A stretch of DNA of 64,000 nucleotides from assembly GCF_007565055.1 (NCBI RefSeq), contig NC_044570.1:15219602-15283601 (forward strand). The letters are read 5' to 3'. Both the position numbers and the translations under genes were made by a program. This DNA comes from Rhinopithecus roxellana. Lineage: Eukaryota > Chordata > Mammalia > Primates > Cercopithecidae. Below are positions 30,126 through 43,289 of this stretch, piece after piece; the first letter of the stretch is position 1; each line of letters begins with the position of its first letter. Under the pieces are notes generated by a model that was given only the letters and a program-made list of their open reading frames with translations, was not told the DNA's origin and ran no database searches.

Positions 30126-31380
30126 TAAAAAATGATCTATGTTCTTAACTATGAGTTAAATTTTTATCTAGTAGAGATAAAGTTTCATACTTAATGATAA
30201 ATAGAATAAACTATGATACAAATTTGTCGGTGTAGGAACCAATTTTTAAATAATAAATGCAAATTTACATTAGAGAATTTTAAGTTTACTAAGAATTCTG
30301 TCACAAGGACTGCAAAAATGTGTATTTAAAATTTGAAATAATGTTTTTATGGTAGGAAAATGTAAAGCAATATAATAGGAACCAACATATTACAAGTACT
30401 CTGTGAATAAAAAGCGTAATCACTGGCAGGATCCCAAATTATTCTTTCATGTGAAATCCAGTGGTAATGTGGAATATACCAGCAATTTGCTTACTAATCA
30501 TAAGTAATTTCTTTTGCTTTAGGCAGAAAAATAATTCTACTCTTCAAATAAAAATACATATACAGTCAAAAACATTTGTATGTTCAAGCACGTTCTTAAT
30601 ACAGTTTTTGCTAATTAACACTAATTATTAGTGATTAACTTAACACTTCACTAACCCATATTGCAAATTAAAAGTAAAAAATAATTTTTTTACACGTTTG
30701 ATTAAAAATAATAATTACTATTTTAAATTATGCTTTCATATTTTCATATATTAAGAACCACTATTCTAAGGTACACATATCTTAAACTTTTCACCTCAAA
30801 TAACTAAACCAAAAAGGCAACATATTCACATACATTCAGGCTAATGATTCAACAAGAAAAGGTAAATAAAGACTGAAGAAAATAATTTAACAAATGTTGA
30901 TGCCTTGTAAAGAATCACACAAGCCAAACACTAATTATTTTTTATTAGTAAGAAGTTAACCTCAAAGCTTACCTTGAGCAGGATTTAAATAAACACCATT
31001 ACATGTAAGTACTTTCATTCAGTTATGCATAAATTTCACATTTTGCTTTCATACACTTCTCCAATGGCTGGTGACATAATGATATGATGTGGTATTGCAA
31101 GGGTTAGCCATAATATATACCTTATTATCTCATCATCTTCATCTATCATGTGCATTTGTTTATTAAAAATTAGTACATAAGCATTTAACCACCCCTTCTC
31201 TTGCCTATGGGACGTGCACTTCAGCGTGTAATCAAATACATTTGTGTACTCTGCATCAAAACACTGACATTTTTATTTCTTTATCATCATCCATTTTCAA
31301 TTCTGTTACATGTCCATCATCAAATTTATACCAGTGATCTTAATCATCATCCTACCATCATTTGAGTGATACAAGAATAA
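30126..31380. other. AT-rich DNA without recognised features
   Basis: No gene-like or named repeat feature was supported. The right end (31260-31360) has repeated 'catcat' motifs. Confidence 0.4.
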
Positions 31381-31383
31381 TAG

Positions 31384-32404
<1,021 letters not shown>

Positions 32405-32414
32405 TTATAATCTT

Positions 32415-32702
32415 CCAGCTGGGCACAATGGCTCACACCTATAATCTCAACAATTTGGGAGACTAAGGCTGGCAGAGCACAAGGTCAAGAGATCAAGACC
32501 ATCCTGGCTAATGTGGTGAAACCCCATCTCTACTTTAAAAAAAAATTAGCCAAGCATGGTGGCGCATGTAATACCAGGTACTGAGACTGAGGGAGGAGAA
32601 CTGCTTGAACCCAGGAGGCAGAGGTTTCAGTGAGCCGAGATTGTGCCACTGCACTCCAGCCTGGGCAACAGAGCAAGGCTCTATCTCAAAAAACAAAAAA
32701 GG
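32415..32702 (+). mobile_element. Alu (AluS/J-like) with target duplication
   Basis: A diverged full-length Alu flanked by TTATAATCTT at 32405-32414 and 32703-32712. Confidence 0.93.
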
Positions 32703-32825
32703 TTATAATCTTTCTCAATTTATTTACATACACATTAGTAAGTGATAATTAACACCATCAGGGTAATTATGTCATAATTAACTTAAGCAATGCTTACTTA
32801 CCAAAGTTTAAAATATGTATATGTA

Positions 32826-33115
32826 ATAATCCTTTGGTATCTGTAGGGAATTGGCTCCGGGATCTCCATGATTACTATAATCTGTGTCTGCTCAAGTTTC
32901 TGATAAACAATGGTGTACTGTATGTAAATATAATGTACACACATCTGTCTGTATAGTTTACTTCATCTCTACATAACTTAAATAATAAAATGTAAATGTC
33001 ATATAGACAATTAAACTGTAATAGCTTTTAAATTTATGTTAGTTTTTATTATACTGTTGTTATTTTTTGTTTTTGAACATTTTAAAACATGTTTAGAGAC
33101 ATCTGTCTTTGCAGA
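32826..33115. mobile_element. Tigger/MER2-like DNA transposon remnant
   Basis: 'cctttggtatctgtagggaattggctccgggatc' followed by 'gtctgctcaag' and an AT-rich interior is the terminal sequence typical of Tigger-related elements. The far end is degraded. Confidence 0.65.
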
Positions 33116-33380
33116 ACCTGTGGGTGTAAAAGGTCACTTACTTGTTGCAAATTAGAAAACATTACTGACACAGACCCTGATGGCTACGTGGTTCCATATA
33201 GCCACTATTATCTGTTTTATTCCTCTGATGTTTTCTTTTATGCTATTAATTAGAATTTGGTGTGAGTAAACTGAAGATATATTCTAAGCAATAATAATAG
33301 CAGCGAGTATTTATAGAACTTACAGACTAGGTAATACACTAAGAGCTGCACAGAGATTAATAAATTTAATCCTCACTGTC

Positions 33381-33600
<220 letters not shown>

Positions 33601-34605
33601 TATAAAAGGTAATCCCTGTATATAATAACTTTAAATGTGTGGATTAAGAGTGGCAGAAAGGGTAAAAATAATTGTTCCGAGTCTCAGAGATCTGAATAGC
33701 AGGCAGGATGACTTTCTAAATAAACCACCATCTAAATGGCAGCCTAAGTTCAAAGCAATGCAGACAGCTTGGAGGTGAGAAGTTGTGAAGCTCAAAAGAC
33801 ATACATGCTCCTTAACATGTAACATCCTCAAAGACATTTTACCATTTCATCTCCAAATTAATTTGCACAGAGATAAAATCAGCTGGTTAGGCATAGAGAA
33901 TGAAATCTGTCTGTGAAACTGCAAGTGGGTGTTAAAATCTGTTGTAACCACATTAAATTAAGAAACTTTTTTACTTCAAGAGATATCTACAGTAGAAAAA
34001 GAATAATGTTTTCTTCTGTCAGCTCTTCATGATTCTATCATTTAATAGTCACTTATTTTAGAGATGAAAACAATCTTTGAGATTCTTTCATATCCAAAAT
34101 TTTTCACCTAATAGGAATTTTTGTTTCTGGTCAGTCACTGTATTTTTGTCAATATTCTTTCCCTTTAAACCAGTTATAATCTAGACTACCTCTCTGATAC
34201 CACTAAAACAGTAAAAAGAAAGCAGATGTTAAATTTTGAGGATAAGCACAAACAACTCTAATGTCTTCTGATTCTGTTCAATGAGATCATTACTTTTTTC
34301 AAAACTGAACAAAACACACTTTTTGTCACATTTTACAATAATATACATTTCCACTTTCTATTAGATATACTGTTCAAAAGAATCACAACTTTGAATGTGG
34401 ACATTAACCATCATAAAATTCTTCTTGATTCTGCACTTTCCCAATGCAGCCGTAAAGTGAGGATCACTGAAAAGATGCGCCTTCATTCATTGGATGGAAT
34501 TGTGAGACACTTCCCTGTCCTGAAGAGCAGCAGGGAGATGACGGCACACAGGACAGATGTGGGTCTGCCTCCAAGTTGCTCATGGGGTAAAGTTGGGGGA
34601 CCGTG
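33601..34605. other. Unassigned DNA
   Basis: No gene or recognised repeat was found. The sequence becomes G-rich just before the minisatellite. Confidence 0.4.
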
Positions 34606-34609
34606 TGTT

Positions 34610-36495
34610 TCAATGGAGGGGCATTGAGTGGATGGAGGGATAGCGGTTACATTGCAAAGTATTGGTTGGATGGGGGAGGATTGATTAGATGGAGGAGCAC
34701 TGGTTGTATAGAAAGGCATTGATAGATGAAAAAATATTAATTGGATAGAGGGGTCCTGATTATATGAGGGAGTATTTGTTAGGTGGAGGGGCACTGATTG
34801 AATGAAGTAGTATTGGTTGGTTAGAGCCATGTTGGTTCAATGAAGGAGCACTGACTGCATGCAACAACACTGATTAGAAGATGGAGTATTGGTTGGATGG
34901 AGGGGCACTGGTAGGATGCAATGGTATTGACTAGATGGAGGAGGAGTGAATGATTCAAGGAGTATTGATTGGATGGAGGAATATTGATAGGATACAGGAG
35001 CATTGATAGGATGGAGGATTACTGGTTGGATGGAGATGCATTAATTGGGTGGAGAAATATTGGCTTGATAGAAGGGTGTTAGTTGGATAGAGGAACATTG
35101 TTTGGATGGAGGAGTACTGGTTGGATGGAAGAATATTGGTTGGTTGAAGGGGGGTTAATTGAAATCGGAAGTATCGGTTGAATCGGAAGGTTGTTGATTG
35201 GGTGAAGGAGTAACATATGGATGTAGGATCATTAACTGAACAGAAGTGAACTGATGGAATGGAGGAAAACTGGTGACATAGAGACGTGGTTATTGGATAA
35301 GTGAGTACTGGGTGGATGGAGGGGCACTGGGTAGATGAAGGGGCACTGATTTATAGAGGAGTATTTGTTGGATGGAAGGATACTGGTTATATGGAGATGA
35401 CCTGATTAGATAAAGAAGTATTGGTTGAATAGAAGGACACTGATTGGAAGCAGAGACATTGACTGGGTGAAATTATTTTTTTTAGATGGAGGCATAATGT
35501 CTGGAGGGAGGGAAATTGATAGAAGGCCATTGATTGGATGGCAAGGCATTATTGGATAGAGGGGGCACTGATTGGACGAAGTTGTTTTGTTGCCTGGAGG
35601 AATAGTGTTTGGATGGAGGGGAATTGATAGTGTTTGAATGGAGGAGCACTGAATGAATAGGAGTACTGATTGGATGAAGGTGTATTGGTTGGATTGAAGG
35701 GAGTTGATGGATAAAGAAATATTGATTGGATGCAGGGACGTGGTTTGAATGTAGGAGTATTGGTTGAATGAAGAAGCAATGATTGGATGGAGAGGTACTG
35801 ATTGATTGAATGGAGGGTCACTGCTTACATGGAGAGCCATTAATTGGATAGTCGAGTATTGGTTGGATGGAGGGGTATTGGTCAGATGGAGAAGCATTCA
35901 TGGACGGAGGAGAATTGATTGGATGGCAGGGACATTGATTGGGTAAAGGGGCATTGATTGGATGCAGAGGCATTGATTGTATGGAGTAGTGGTGGATGGA
36001 TGGAGAAATCTTGATTGGATGGAGGGACATTGATTGGATTAATGAGCACTGGTTGGATAAGGGGGCATTGGTTGACTTGAGGAGTATTGGCTGGATACAG
36101 GAGCATTGATAGGATGAAAAAGCATAGATTTGATGGGGGAGCGTTGATTAGATGGTGGAGTATTGTTCCAACAGGGGGCATTGATTGAATGGAGGAACAC
36201 TGAATAATTGGAGGAGTATTGGTTGCAGGAGCATTGGTTGTACAAAGGAACATTAATTGGGTGTAGCACCATTGATAGGATGGGAGATTATTGTTTGGAT
36301 GGAGTAGCTTTGATTGAATGGAGGGGTGTTGATGACATGGAGAGACAATGATTAGATGGGGGAGCATGGGTTGGGTAGAGGGGCACTGATTTGATGCAGA
36401 AGTATTGGTTAGATAGGGTGTTGCTTGAATAATGCAGCACTGATTGGATGAAAGGATGTTGGCTGGTTGAGGGAATGGTGTCAGGATGGAGGAGG
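34610..36495. repeat. Minisatellite with a 19-bp unit, about 100 diverged copies
   Basis: The unit CATTGATTGGATGGAGGAG (plus strand) recurs with a 19-bp period from about 34610 to 36495, diverged, with occasional 18- or 20-bp units. A run at 35936-36100 shows the period clearly. Because 19 is not a multiple of three, the long minus-strand frames here (for example 35406-35897 and 35882-36367, rich in HPIN and PSNQ) are by-products of the repeat, not genes. Confidence 0.95.
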
Positions 36496-37895
36496 GACCT
36501 GGCAGCAGAGGGGAGTCAGGTCATAACTCGATGGCCGCTATTCAATCTTGGAAATGGGCAAGTCTCGCTGGGACTTCTCCACACTGTTACTGGAGGGTAG
36601 AAGAGGCGTCAGGCCCCATGTCTCCCAATAAGTCTCCCCCCAACATGCCCAAGCCTCTCCCAGAGCCCTGTTTTGTCTCCAGATCTCTACCTTGTGACTC
36701 CTTTCAGCCTCCATTTGGGGAAACCTAAGATCTGAGCCCAGAAAGCAGGCAGGCTGACAGACAGGCAGACAGACAGATCTCTTCTCTATGGAGCAGTTTA
36801 GGGACTGGGCCCTGTCAATGAGCAGAGGGTGGAGAGAGACATGGGCTGGAAGCAGCCGAGGCAAAGCCCACCCTCCATCTCCCCAACACTCAATCCACCA
36901 ATCCAACCTCCAACCCTTATATCACAGGAGTTTTCTGAGCACCAGGTAACAGCAGAATAGCAGACACAAGTCGGGTCTAGGCCTGGTCTTCCTGTGGCTG
37001 GCATGTGGGATTGGCCTTTTGTGTATGAGTCTTGGAGAAGGGATAGGTTGATAGTCTTGGCAGCTTGACCTACTTTGGTGGTGGTGCTCAGGAGAGGTGG
37101 CTCTGTTCGATGGTCCCCTCCAAGACCAAGGAGCTGAGTTTCTGGGGGCTGCTGACATTTCTGATCCTAGGGAAAAATAAAAAGACATCCCAGATGACCT
37201 CCTGCTTGTACCTTTCCTGCCCCACCCAGCACCTATGGGAACAAATGCTGTCCCTTCCCTGGGCCTGAAGTTTTCTATGGCTCTGAGGTGCTCCGGTTCT
37301 GGAGCTGGTGGTGATGAACTGAGGAGTCTGGGGAAATGTCTCCGGATCTTGCAAGAGGGTAACCAAGCCTTGCCCTCTCAGAAAATGTGGGACCAGAAAG
37401 GACTACAAGATATACAGGTGTAGGGTGCTGACCCACTCTGGGCTAGTCCCCCAGTGCTCACAGAGTGTGGACAGCAAAGGCAGGCTTATCTGTGGGGTGG
37501 GGGTGCACTCAGACCCTCTGAGGCAGAGCCATCACCTCCTCCTGTTCCTACTCAGCCCCTGGGGCCCCCAGGTTGTCCTAGACATTGTCCTCTGGTTCTG
37601 GTCCCTCCTTGCTCAGACTCAATTCCTCCAGGTGGACTTAGTCACAGTCCTCCTTTTCTCAGGTGTGCAGGCTGGTCCTGTGGGTGGAAAGGGTGGCAAA
37701 GCCGTTCTAGGGCCATTGGATTGCTTGGCTGACCGCTTCCCATTTCCAAGTCTCAGTTTCCCCATCTGTAAAATGAGGGCAGTCAGCCTAGTTGAGTGCC
37801 TGGGGTCTGAGACCCAAGCCCACTGGGAAAGAAGGTCCAGGGGCCTCAGAGTCAGTGCAGTCTACTTGGGCACCTGTGTCAGGGCCTGAGGCTGG

Positions 37896-37960
37896 TTAGG
37901 GTTAGGGTTGGGTTAGGGTTAGGGTTAGGGTTAGGGTTAGGGTTAGGGTTAGGGTTAGGG
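37896..37960 (+). repeat. Interstitial telomeric repeat (TTAGGG)n
   Basis: Two TTAGGG units, one TTGGG, then eight perfect TTAGGG units on the plus strand (65 bp). The array is followed by 'ttcggcccc' with no degenerate tail on the right side. Confidence 0.99.
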
Positions 37961-38849
37961 TTCGGCCCCATCGCTGGGGGATGCCCCACCCCCTGTGAAC
38001 TGCCCGTTCCACACCAGGCAGTGCTCTGCAGACTAAGGGTCCCTCAGGGGCAGAGGCTTGGTTCACGCCCCTGCTTTCCAGCTGGGCCCCAACCTAGCAG
38101 TTGCGTGCCCACCCAGTTAGTCTTGTGGGGTCCCCAGAGAGCAGGATGCTGGGACCACGACTCATGCTCTGCTCCCTGAAGAGGCCTATGGGTTTTGTAG
38201 CCACTCTGAGGGGCCATTCAGGGGCAGGTCCATGTGGCCAGGCAGGTGCAGGGGGTATTGTGACAGTCGCAGAGCTCGGCTCTAGGGAAGACTCAAAGTG
38301 GCCCCTGCTGCTGGGAGCAGCAATGCCTGCCTAAGCCTGAGGCCAGGGAGAAGGGAGCTGCCTATCACAAAAATGCAGGGCCACTGATGCCCAAGCACAT
38401 ATGGAGAGACTGAGGCTGAGGTTGTGGGGTGGGGGAGTTGGGCAACACACCAGGCCAGGACCATGGCTCTTGGGGAGTGGGAGCCTGGTTGTCGGAGGAC
38501 AAACGAGTGTGGCTCAGCAACACCAGTCCCTAGAGCTCCAGGCTGCTTTAGGGCCTCACAGGGGCCAGGAAAGACCCTGACCATCGAGAGCTGTCAGCCC
38601 AGCTACGGGCTCTGTTCCCAATCAAGGCAAGGAGGTCCTGAGCAGGGCTGGGGTCTTAGATGGCCTGGGCCACGCAGGGCGAGTGGGGTGGGCCGTGTCG
38701 TGTTCACAGGTGACTGAGAGCAGCAAGGACCCTGAGCAGGGGTAGCGAGGTGGGGCTGGGGAGCAGCCCCTGTTGGGCCTGCCTGGGTTCAGGCGGGAAC
38801 ACGCACATCCACACATCTGTGAAGTATGTTCTCCCGGCTGACTCTCCAG

Positions 38850-39382
38850 CATGGACATCTGGAAAAACCTGCTCCCCTCCGTGGGCACGGAGATCAATGA
38901 GCCCCGAGGTAGGAAGGGGCGGCGGTGGCGGGCACTCAGCCTGCATTAAGGAAGCGGTCGCAACTGTGTGCTGATGTGGCAGCACCCGGCCTGGCCCCTG
39001 CCTGGATGGGGCCCCCGGGCCCTGGGGAGCCCCAGAATGAGGTTTACTCACGGCGTCTTGCCAGCCGCCATGCTCTCTCGCCCTCTTCCTCCCTTCCCTC
39101 CTTTCTCCCCGTTTCCTGGCCATGGGGACATTTCAGGAACTGCTTGGAAAGGGGAGCACAGGGTGGCTGCTCAGGTTCAGGTTGGGGGCCTGAAGGGAGA
39201 GCCCTGCTCTCCCCAGCACCAGCCCTCTAGGCCCCCATTCACCTGTCTTCTTGCCCCCCTTTAGGACTCCTGCATTGCCGGGTGCTCTCTGTTGTCCGAA
39301 GCGCCTTTGGCCCCGTCTCACTGCTGCCACTGCTCTGGACTCTGGGACCAGTCACCAAAGCCGTCGTCCTCATCCAGTTCAG
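38850..39382 (+). other. Two exon-like segments in phase (unidentified)
   Basis: 38850-38908 follows a pyrimidine tract and CTCTCCAG and ends CGAG|GTAGG. It opens with ATG at 38851 and reads MDIWKNLLPSVGTEINEPR. 39265-39382 follows CCCCCCTTTAG and ends TTCAG|GTGCC. Joining the two keeps one open frame across both (about 59 codons), which then hits a stop soon after 39382 if unspliced. I do not recognise the protein. Splice-like sites are common in GC-rich DNA, so this may be chance. Confidence 0.2.
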
Positions 39383-39559
39383 GTGCCTCCGATGACTTCA
39401 CAATGAGGCTGAGGTATGGCACGGGGGAGTTTAGGACTAGGCGGCTGCTGCCTTCTCTGCCCGGGGCCCGCACTCACCTCAGGGCGCCTGCTCATGTCCT
39501 GGGCTCCAAGTGTGGGAAACCCTGTCTGCCACAGAGCTGATTCTGGGCTGTGTCTCCTG

Positions 39560-39840
39560 TGATTAGAGATCCCTGTGGGCAGGTCTATGCCTTCCCTATC
39601 AGTCTGCGGCTCCCTGAGATCTGTGCTTCCTGCATCAGTCCAGTACTCCTTGAGGCTTCCTTCATCTGTGTAGGGCTCTTTGAGGGTAGTGCTGTGCCTC
39701 CCCTGTCAGCCTGTGGCTCCCTAAGAGTAGGGCAGTCGGTTATCAGTCTGGGCCCCCTTGGAGCAGGGCTGGGCCTCCCCCATCAGTCTAAGGCTCCCTA
39801 GGACAGAGTGGGCCTCCCCCATCAGTCTGGGATTCCTTCC
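39560..39840 (+). repeat. Degenerate tandem repeat, about 40-60 bp unit
   Basis: The motif 'gggcctcccccatcagtctnnggctcccta' recurs five or more times in diverged form between 39560 and 39840, most clearly at 39770-39800 and 39808-39836. It abuts the RBMY-homology junction. Confidence 0.7.
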
Positions 39841-39844
39841 CTTA

Positions 39845-40430
39845 CACCAATCTCTGTTCTGTGTGTGAACTTGCAGTTCTGGGCATTTCCTTTTAATGGG
39901 CTCAAACGCTACACGAGTTTTTCTGTCTTCTTTCCTTCAGCCAGAGGCTCTGAAGGTTCATTTACATCATAGCACTTCACTCCTTATACAAGCCGTTAAC
40001 CCATTATTTTGTTTGGCTTGTTTCCACCACAGTACTTCTGGGCACAAATATTAGTTTGAGTACACTTCCTCAATTCTGGGTACCTATGAGTGGAACTGCT
40101 TGATTGTATGATAATTATGTTAGTTTTCTTGAGGACCCACCACATGTCTCCATAGTTGCTGCACCATTTTCTATTCCAACAAGCGCTGTTTCAGGTTTCC
40201 AATTTACCTACATCCTCTCAAAGACTTGATATTTCCAGCTTTTTACTATTTATAGACATTCCTGTGTGTGTGAAGTGTGGTGTTTCATTTTGGTTTTTAA
40301 GTGCAATTTCTGAATCCTTAATTATGAGAATCTGTTGTTCCACATGCTTTTTGGGTATTTGCATTTGTATTTGGGGAAATATCTGTTTAGAGGTCTGGAA
40401 CTTTATTTTTTTTAAGTTGCAAACAGTTAG
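39845..40430 (-). mobile_element. L1 3'-part remnant in RBMY intron (copy A, left-truncated)
   Basis: Reverse-complement L1 phrases (gtttccaccacagtacttctgggcacaaata; gtggaactgcttgattgtatgataatt; ctgcaccattttctattccaacaag). The same element is longer in copy B, where it starts near 55895, so copy A lost its left part at the junction. Confidence 0.6.
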
Positions 40431-40487
40431 GTTTTGGATACTAAAAGTTGCTCATTTAAAGTTTGTTGCTTTAACTTTTGCAAACAG

Positions 40488-41535
40488 AAATCATCCAAGT
40501 TCCCGAGACACCAGGGATTGTGCTCCACGATGTGAAGGCTTTGCTTGCTGTGATTATGATTGTTTTTGCGGGGATGAACATTCCTCTAGAGAACACAAGT
40601 ACTATGGTACTATAACATTGTCTGGTTTTGTCCAATAGATCTCTTAAATTGTTCGCTGTGACACTAAAATTTTCTTTTTAATATAGTGATCATGATGGCC
40701 GTGGTAGAGATCATTAAGAACGTCCAAATGGATGTTCTTACAGAGATGCATATCAGAGTTATTGTAAGAGTCCAGGTGTGATTTGTAAATTATAGAGTTA
40801 TATTTAATACAGCAGATCATTCTTTTAAAGAAATATTAAGGAAAATTGCAAAGAAAAATAATAATGTGAAAATATTGAGAATTGTTAACAGTATAAAGCA
40901 TTTATATGAAGGTTAGAACTTCAATTTATTTTCAGAAAATGAGACTCAACCTTTATTTTAGAACAGACTTTCTTGGGCTTCAAAATACTCCTCTGACACT
41001 TCTTTTAAATAAAACATTTTGACTTACTCAAGGAACTGTGGTGATTTCTGTTCCAGTGGTCGTGAGCAAGGTGGTAGAAAAGAACAAATCTATCCACTTT
41101 CAGTCATAATTAATATCCTGTCAACAGAGGCAAAGGAAAGCAGGTATTTCCAAGTAATACTTTAATGGACTCATGGTTTAGTGATACAAGTATAAATGTT
41201 TAAATGTAGTTCTACATAAGTTCTATTATTTTATCAACCCTGCAGCAATCTCTCGTGGTGCACCACCTGCTCCAGGTCCTCGGATGAACTTCAGTGGATG
41301 TGGTCACCATGATTACAATAATACACAAGGTAGATATGACAGAAGTCGGGAGAATTACTCAAGAAACTGTGGTGATTTCTGTTCCAGTGGTCATGAGCAA
41401 GGCGGTAGAAAAGAACAAATCTATCCACCTTCAGTGGACAGGGTGCACTGTGCTCCTTGTGAAGCATATGGTAGCTCAAGTTACAGGGATTCTAGGAAAG
41501 GTTTTGGGGGAAGCCAAACTGAAAAAGGAGACTAA
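40488..41535 (+). pseudogene. RBMY: RBMY-like pseudogene copy A, last three exons only
   Basis: RBMY is a Y-encoded, testis nuclear RNA-binding protein with an N-terminal RRM and C-terminal SRGY-type repeats. Only C-terminal exons are present. Exon 40488-40598 (after TTTTGCAAACAG, donor GT at 40599) is open and reads HPSSRDTRDCAP and DEHSSRE. Exon 40687-40763 (after AATATAG, donor GTAAGA) has an in-frame TAA at 40715-40717 where a serine codon is expected. Exon 41246-41535 (after CCCTGCAG) is open to TAA at 41533 and reads RGAPPAPGPRM ... [15 protein letters not shown] ... TEKGD. The RRM and middle exons are absent because homology stops at 39845. It carries an extra 80-bp copy of its last exon in an intron. 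It is non-functional, though still close to RBMY in sequence. Confidence 0.93.
41026..41105 (+). pseudogene. Extra partial copy of the last RBMY exon within an intron of copy A
   Basis: 'actcaaggaactgtggtgatttctgttccagtggtcgtgagcaagg...' repeats 41360-41437 almost exactly. In copy B the same intron reads directly from 'aaacattttgact' to 'cagtcccaattcatatcctg' (about 57255-57285) without it. It is therefore an insertion specific to copy A. Confidence 0.93.
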
Positions 41536-41791
41536 AGCAGATATTTAAAATAATAGTTCTTGCATATGAAACCTTGCTTGCATACTGAAAATTAAACTGT
41601 TGTTTCTGCACAATTACCTGAGTACCACTACAATAAATAGGTTGATTTTGTGTGGAGAAGTAGATACTAACATCTTCCGTGAAGTTTTTGAAGTACTCAG
41701 ATAAAAAAGAATTTTTTCAAAGTAATTTCATAATTTTTAATGCTCTTTGAAAACTTTTGGTTTAGGTGTAATGCCTGTATTAAAGTTTCAG

Positions 41792-41797
41792 AATAAA
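41792..41797 (+). terminator. Polyadenylation signal AATAAA after RBMY copy A
   Basis: AATAAA lies 257 bp after the stop codon in the conserved 3' flank ('gtttcagaataaaattatac'). Copy B reads 'tcagaatacatttatac' at the same place, so its signal is mutated. Confidence 0.5.
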
Positions 41798-42497
41798 ATT
41801 ATACTTGTAATGCACAATACCTGATTTTATTGCTGCACATGCTCAAAAGCAAATGCAATAGCAGAGTAAATTGTGTTGCTTGTAGAAAATTGCCTTTGTT
41901 GGTTTGCACATAAATAGGCACAACATTCGGCATATGTGATGTCTCCCTTGGAAACTGCACAAGTTTCCTAATTAGTCTGTATTTATTTTTGAAAACTTAC
42001 CAGATTTGGCTCAGCAAGGTGGCTCATGTCTGTAATTCCTGCACTTTGGGGCACCTAGGTAGATGGATCATGAAGTCAAGTTTCGGAAGTCTTCAGAAAG
42101 GCTACAAAACTATCTGCCTAACCCTAAAACACTTATACTTTAGAGGAATAGTAGAAGTCAAAGGAAATAATTAGATATGGTTGACACTAGAGTTTAGTAT
42201 TCTTCTTGAAGCCTTCTGTGACTGAATAATCTTCTTGAAGTGTTCTGTGACTGAAGTGAGACAATGGTAAAGAAAACATATTTTCCCCCAAAATCAAAAC
42301 TGAACCAGCTAGGTTTCCTAAGTAGATAGCTTAATGAAATTAAATGTTCCTAGTTTAAAAAGTAGAAAATGGGTGTTTAGTTCTGGGAAGTACATTAATA
42401 TTGTCTTGAAATATTCGACAATGGTTGTTGTAACCAACAGACTAGCAATATATTCTTATCAATAGGAATAACCGAGAAGGATTGAAAATTTATCAGA

Positions 42498-42783
42498 TTT
42501 TTTTTTTTTTGAGACAGAGTCTAGCCTTATCACCTAAGCTGCAGTGCAGTGACCTGATCTTGACTCACTGGAACCTCCACCTTCTGGGTTCAAGGTATTC
42601 CACTTTCTTAGCATTCCAAGTAACTGGCAATACAGGTGTGTGCCACCACAGCTGGCTAAAATTTTGTGTTTTTAGTGCAGAGAGCATTTCACCATGTTGG
42701 CCAGGCTTGTCTTAAAATTTTGATCCCCCCCTCTCAGCCTCCCACAGTGTGAGGATTACAAGCATGAGCCACCATGCTCAGCC
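42498..42783 (-). mobile_element. Alu shared by both RBMY copies (A side)
   Basis: Old reverse Alu, from a T tract to 'gagccaccatgctcagcc'; its partner is at 58903-59187. Confidence 0.9.
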
Positions 42784-43289
42784 TATCAGATATTGAAGAT
42801 ATGAATAGAAATATTTTAACATTATGCTTTTTTGGAAAATTAAGTATACAAAACAACAGAATAAAGGTTCAGATGTGGGATGGCTTAATGGTTCGAGAAA
42901 TTATCTAGTGATAAAAGTGTAAAGAATAGGACCCAAAAAAGTAAACCAATTTAGCTTCCTGAACATACAACTTACAGAAATGGAATATATGCAGTTCCAG
43001 AATTATTATAGTCAGTAATTCTTACAATTAACAGAATAATCTGCAAGGAGGAAGCATTTTCATGAGAAAATGTTGACAAGATCATCAATTTTTGTAGGGA
43101 AAGGGTACACATAAATGTTAAACGAAAAGTTACCAACTTTGATTTTGAAGTTACTTATGTTATGAAGTTTTGTTTTCCTTCACCTATAATGTAGCATTGT
43201 GAGGGTTAATTGAAAAGATAAGTCTCCCTAGTCTTGTCTATCTTCACAGCGGCAAGAAAAGAAATGGTGTCTGTCAAGTTGTGATGTCA

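Larger units (their letters stand above)
36496..39844. other. GC-rich, subtelomere-like block
   Basis: Base composition rises sharply against both neighbours. The block holds an interstitial telomeric array, CT-rich tracts, a G+C-rich tandem repeat at its right end, and two exon-like segments (38850-38908 and 39265-39382). Several long frames on both strands are expected in GC-rich DNA and none was recognised. It ends exactly where RBMY copy A homology begins. Its chromosomal origin was not identified. Confidence 0.6.

Noticed and set aside
34483..36367. Several long minus-strand open frames (up to 163 codons) rich in Pro, Asn, Gln, Ser and Ile
   Set aside because: They lie entirely in the 19-bp minisatellite, which changes frame every unit and has few stops on that strand; no domain or start context supports them.
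34610..36495. Possible CRISPR-like repeat array
   Set aside because: Units are contiguous at 19 bp with no unique spacers, there are no cas genes, and the genome is a primate.
37425..37889. 154-codon plus-strand frame ending just before the telomere repeats
   Set aside because: Long frames are expected in GC-rich DNA; an overlapping frame of similar length exists, and no domain is visible.
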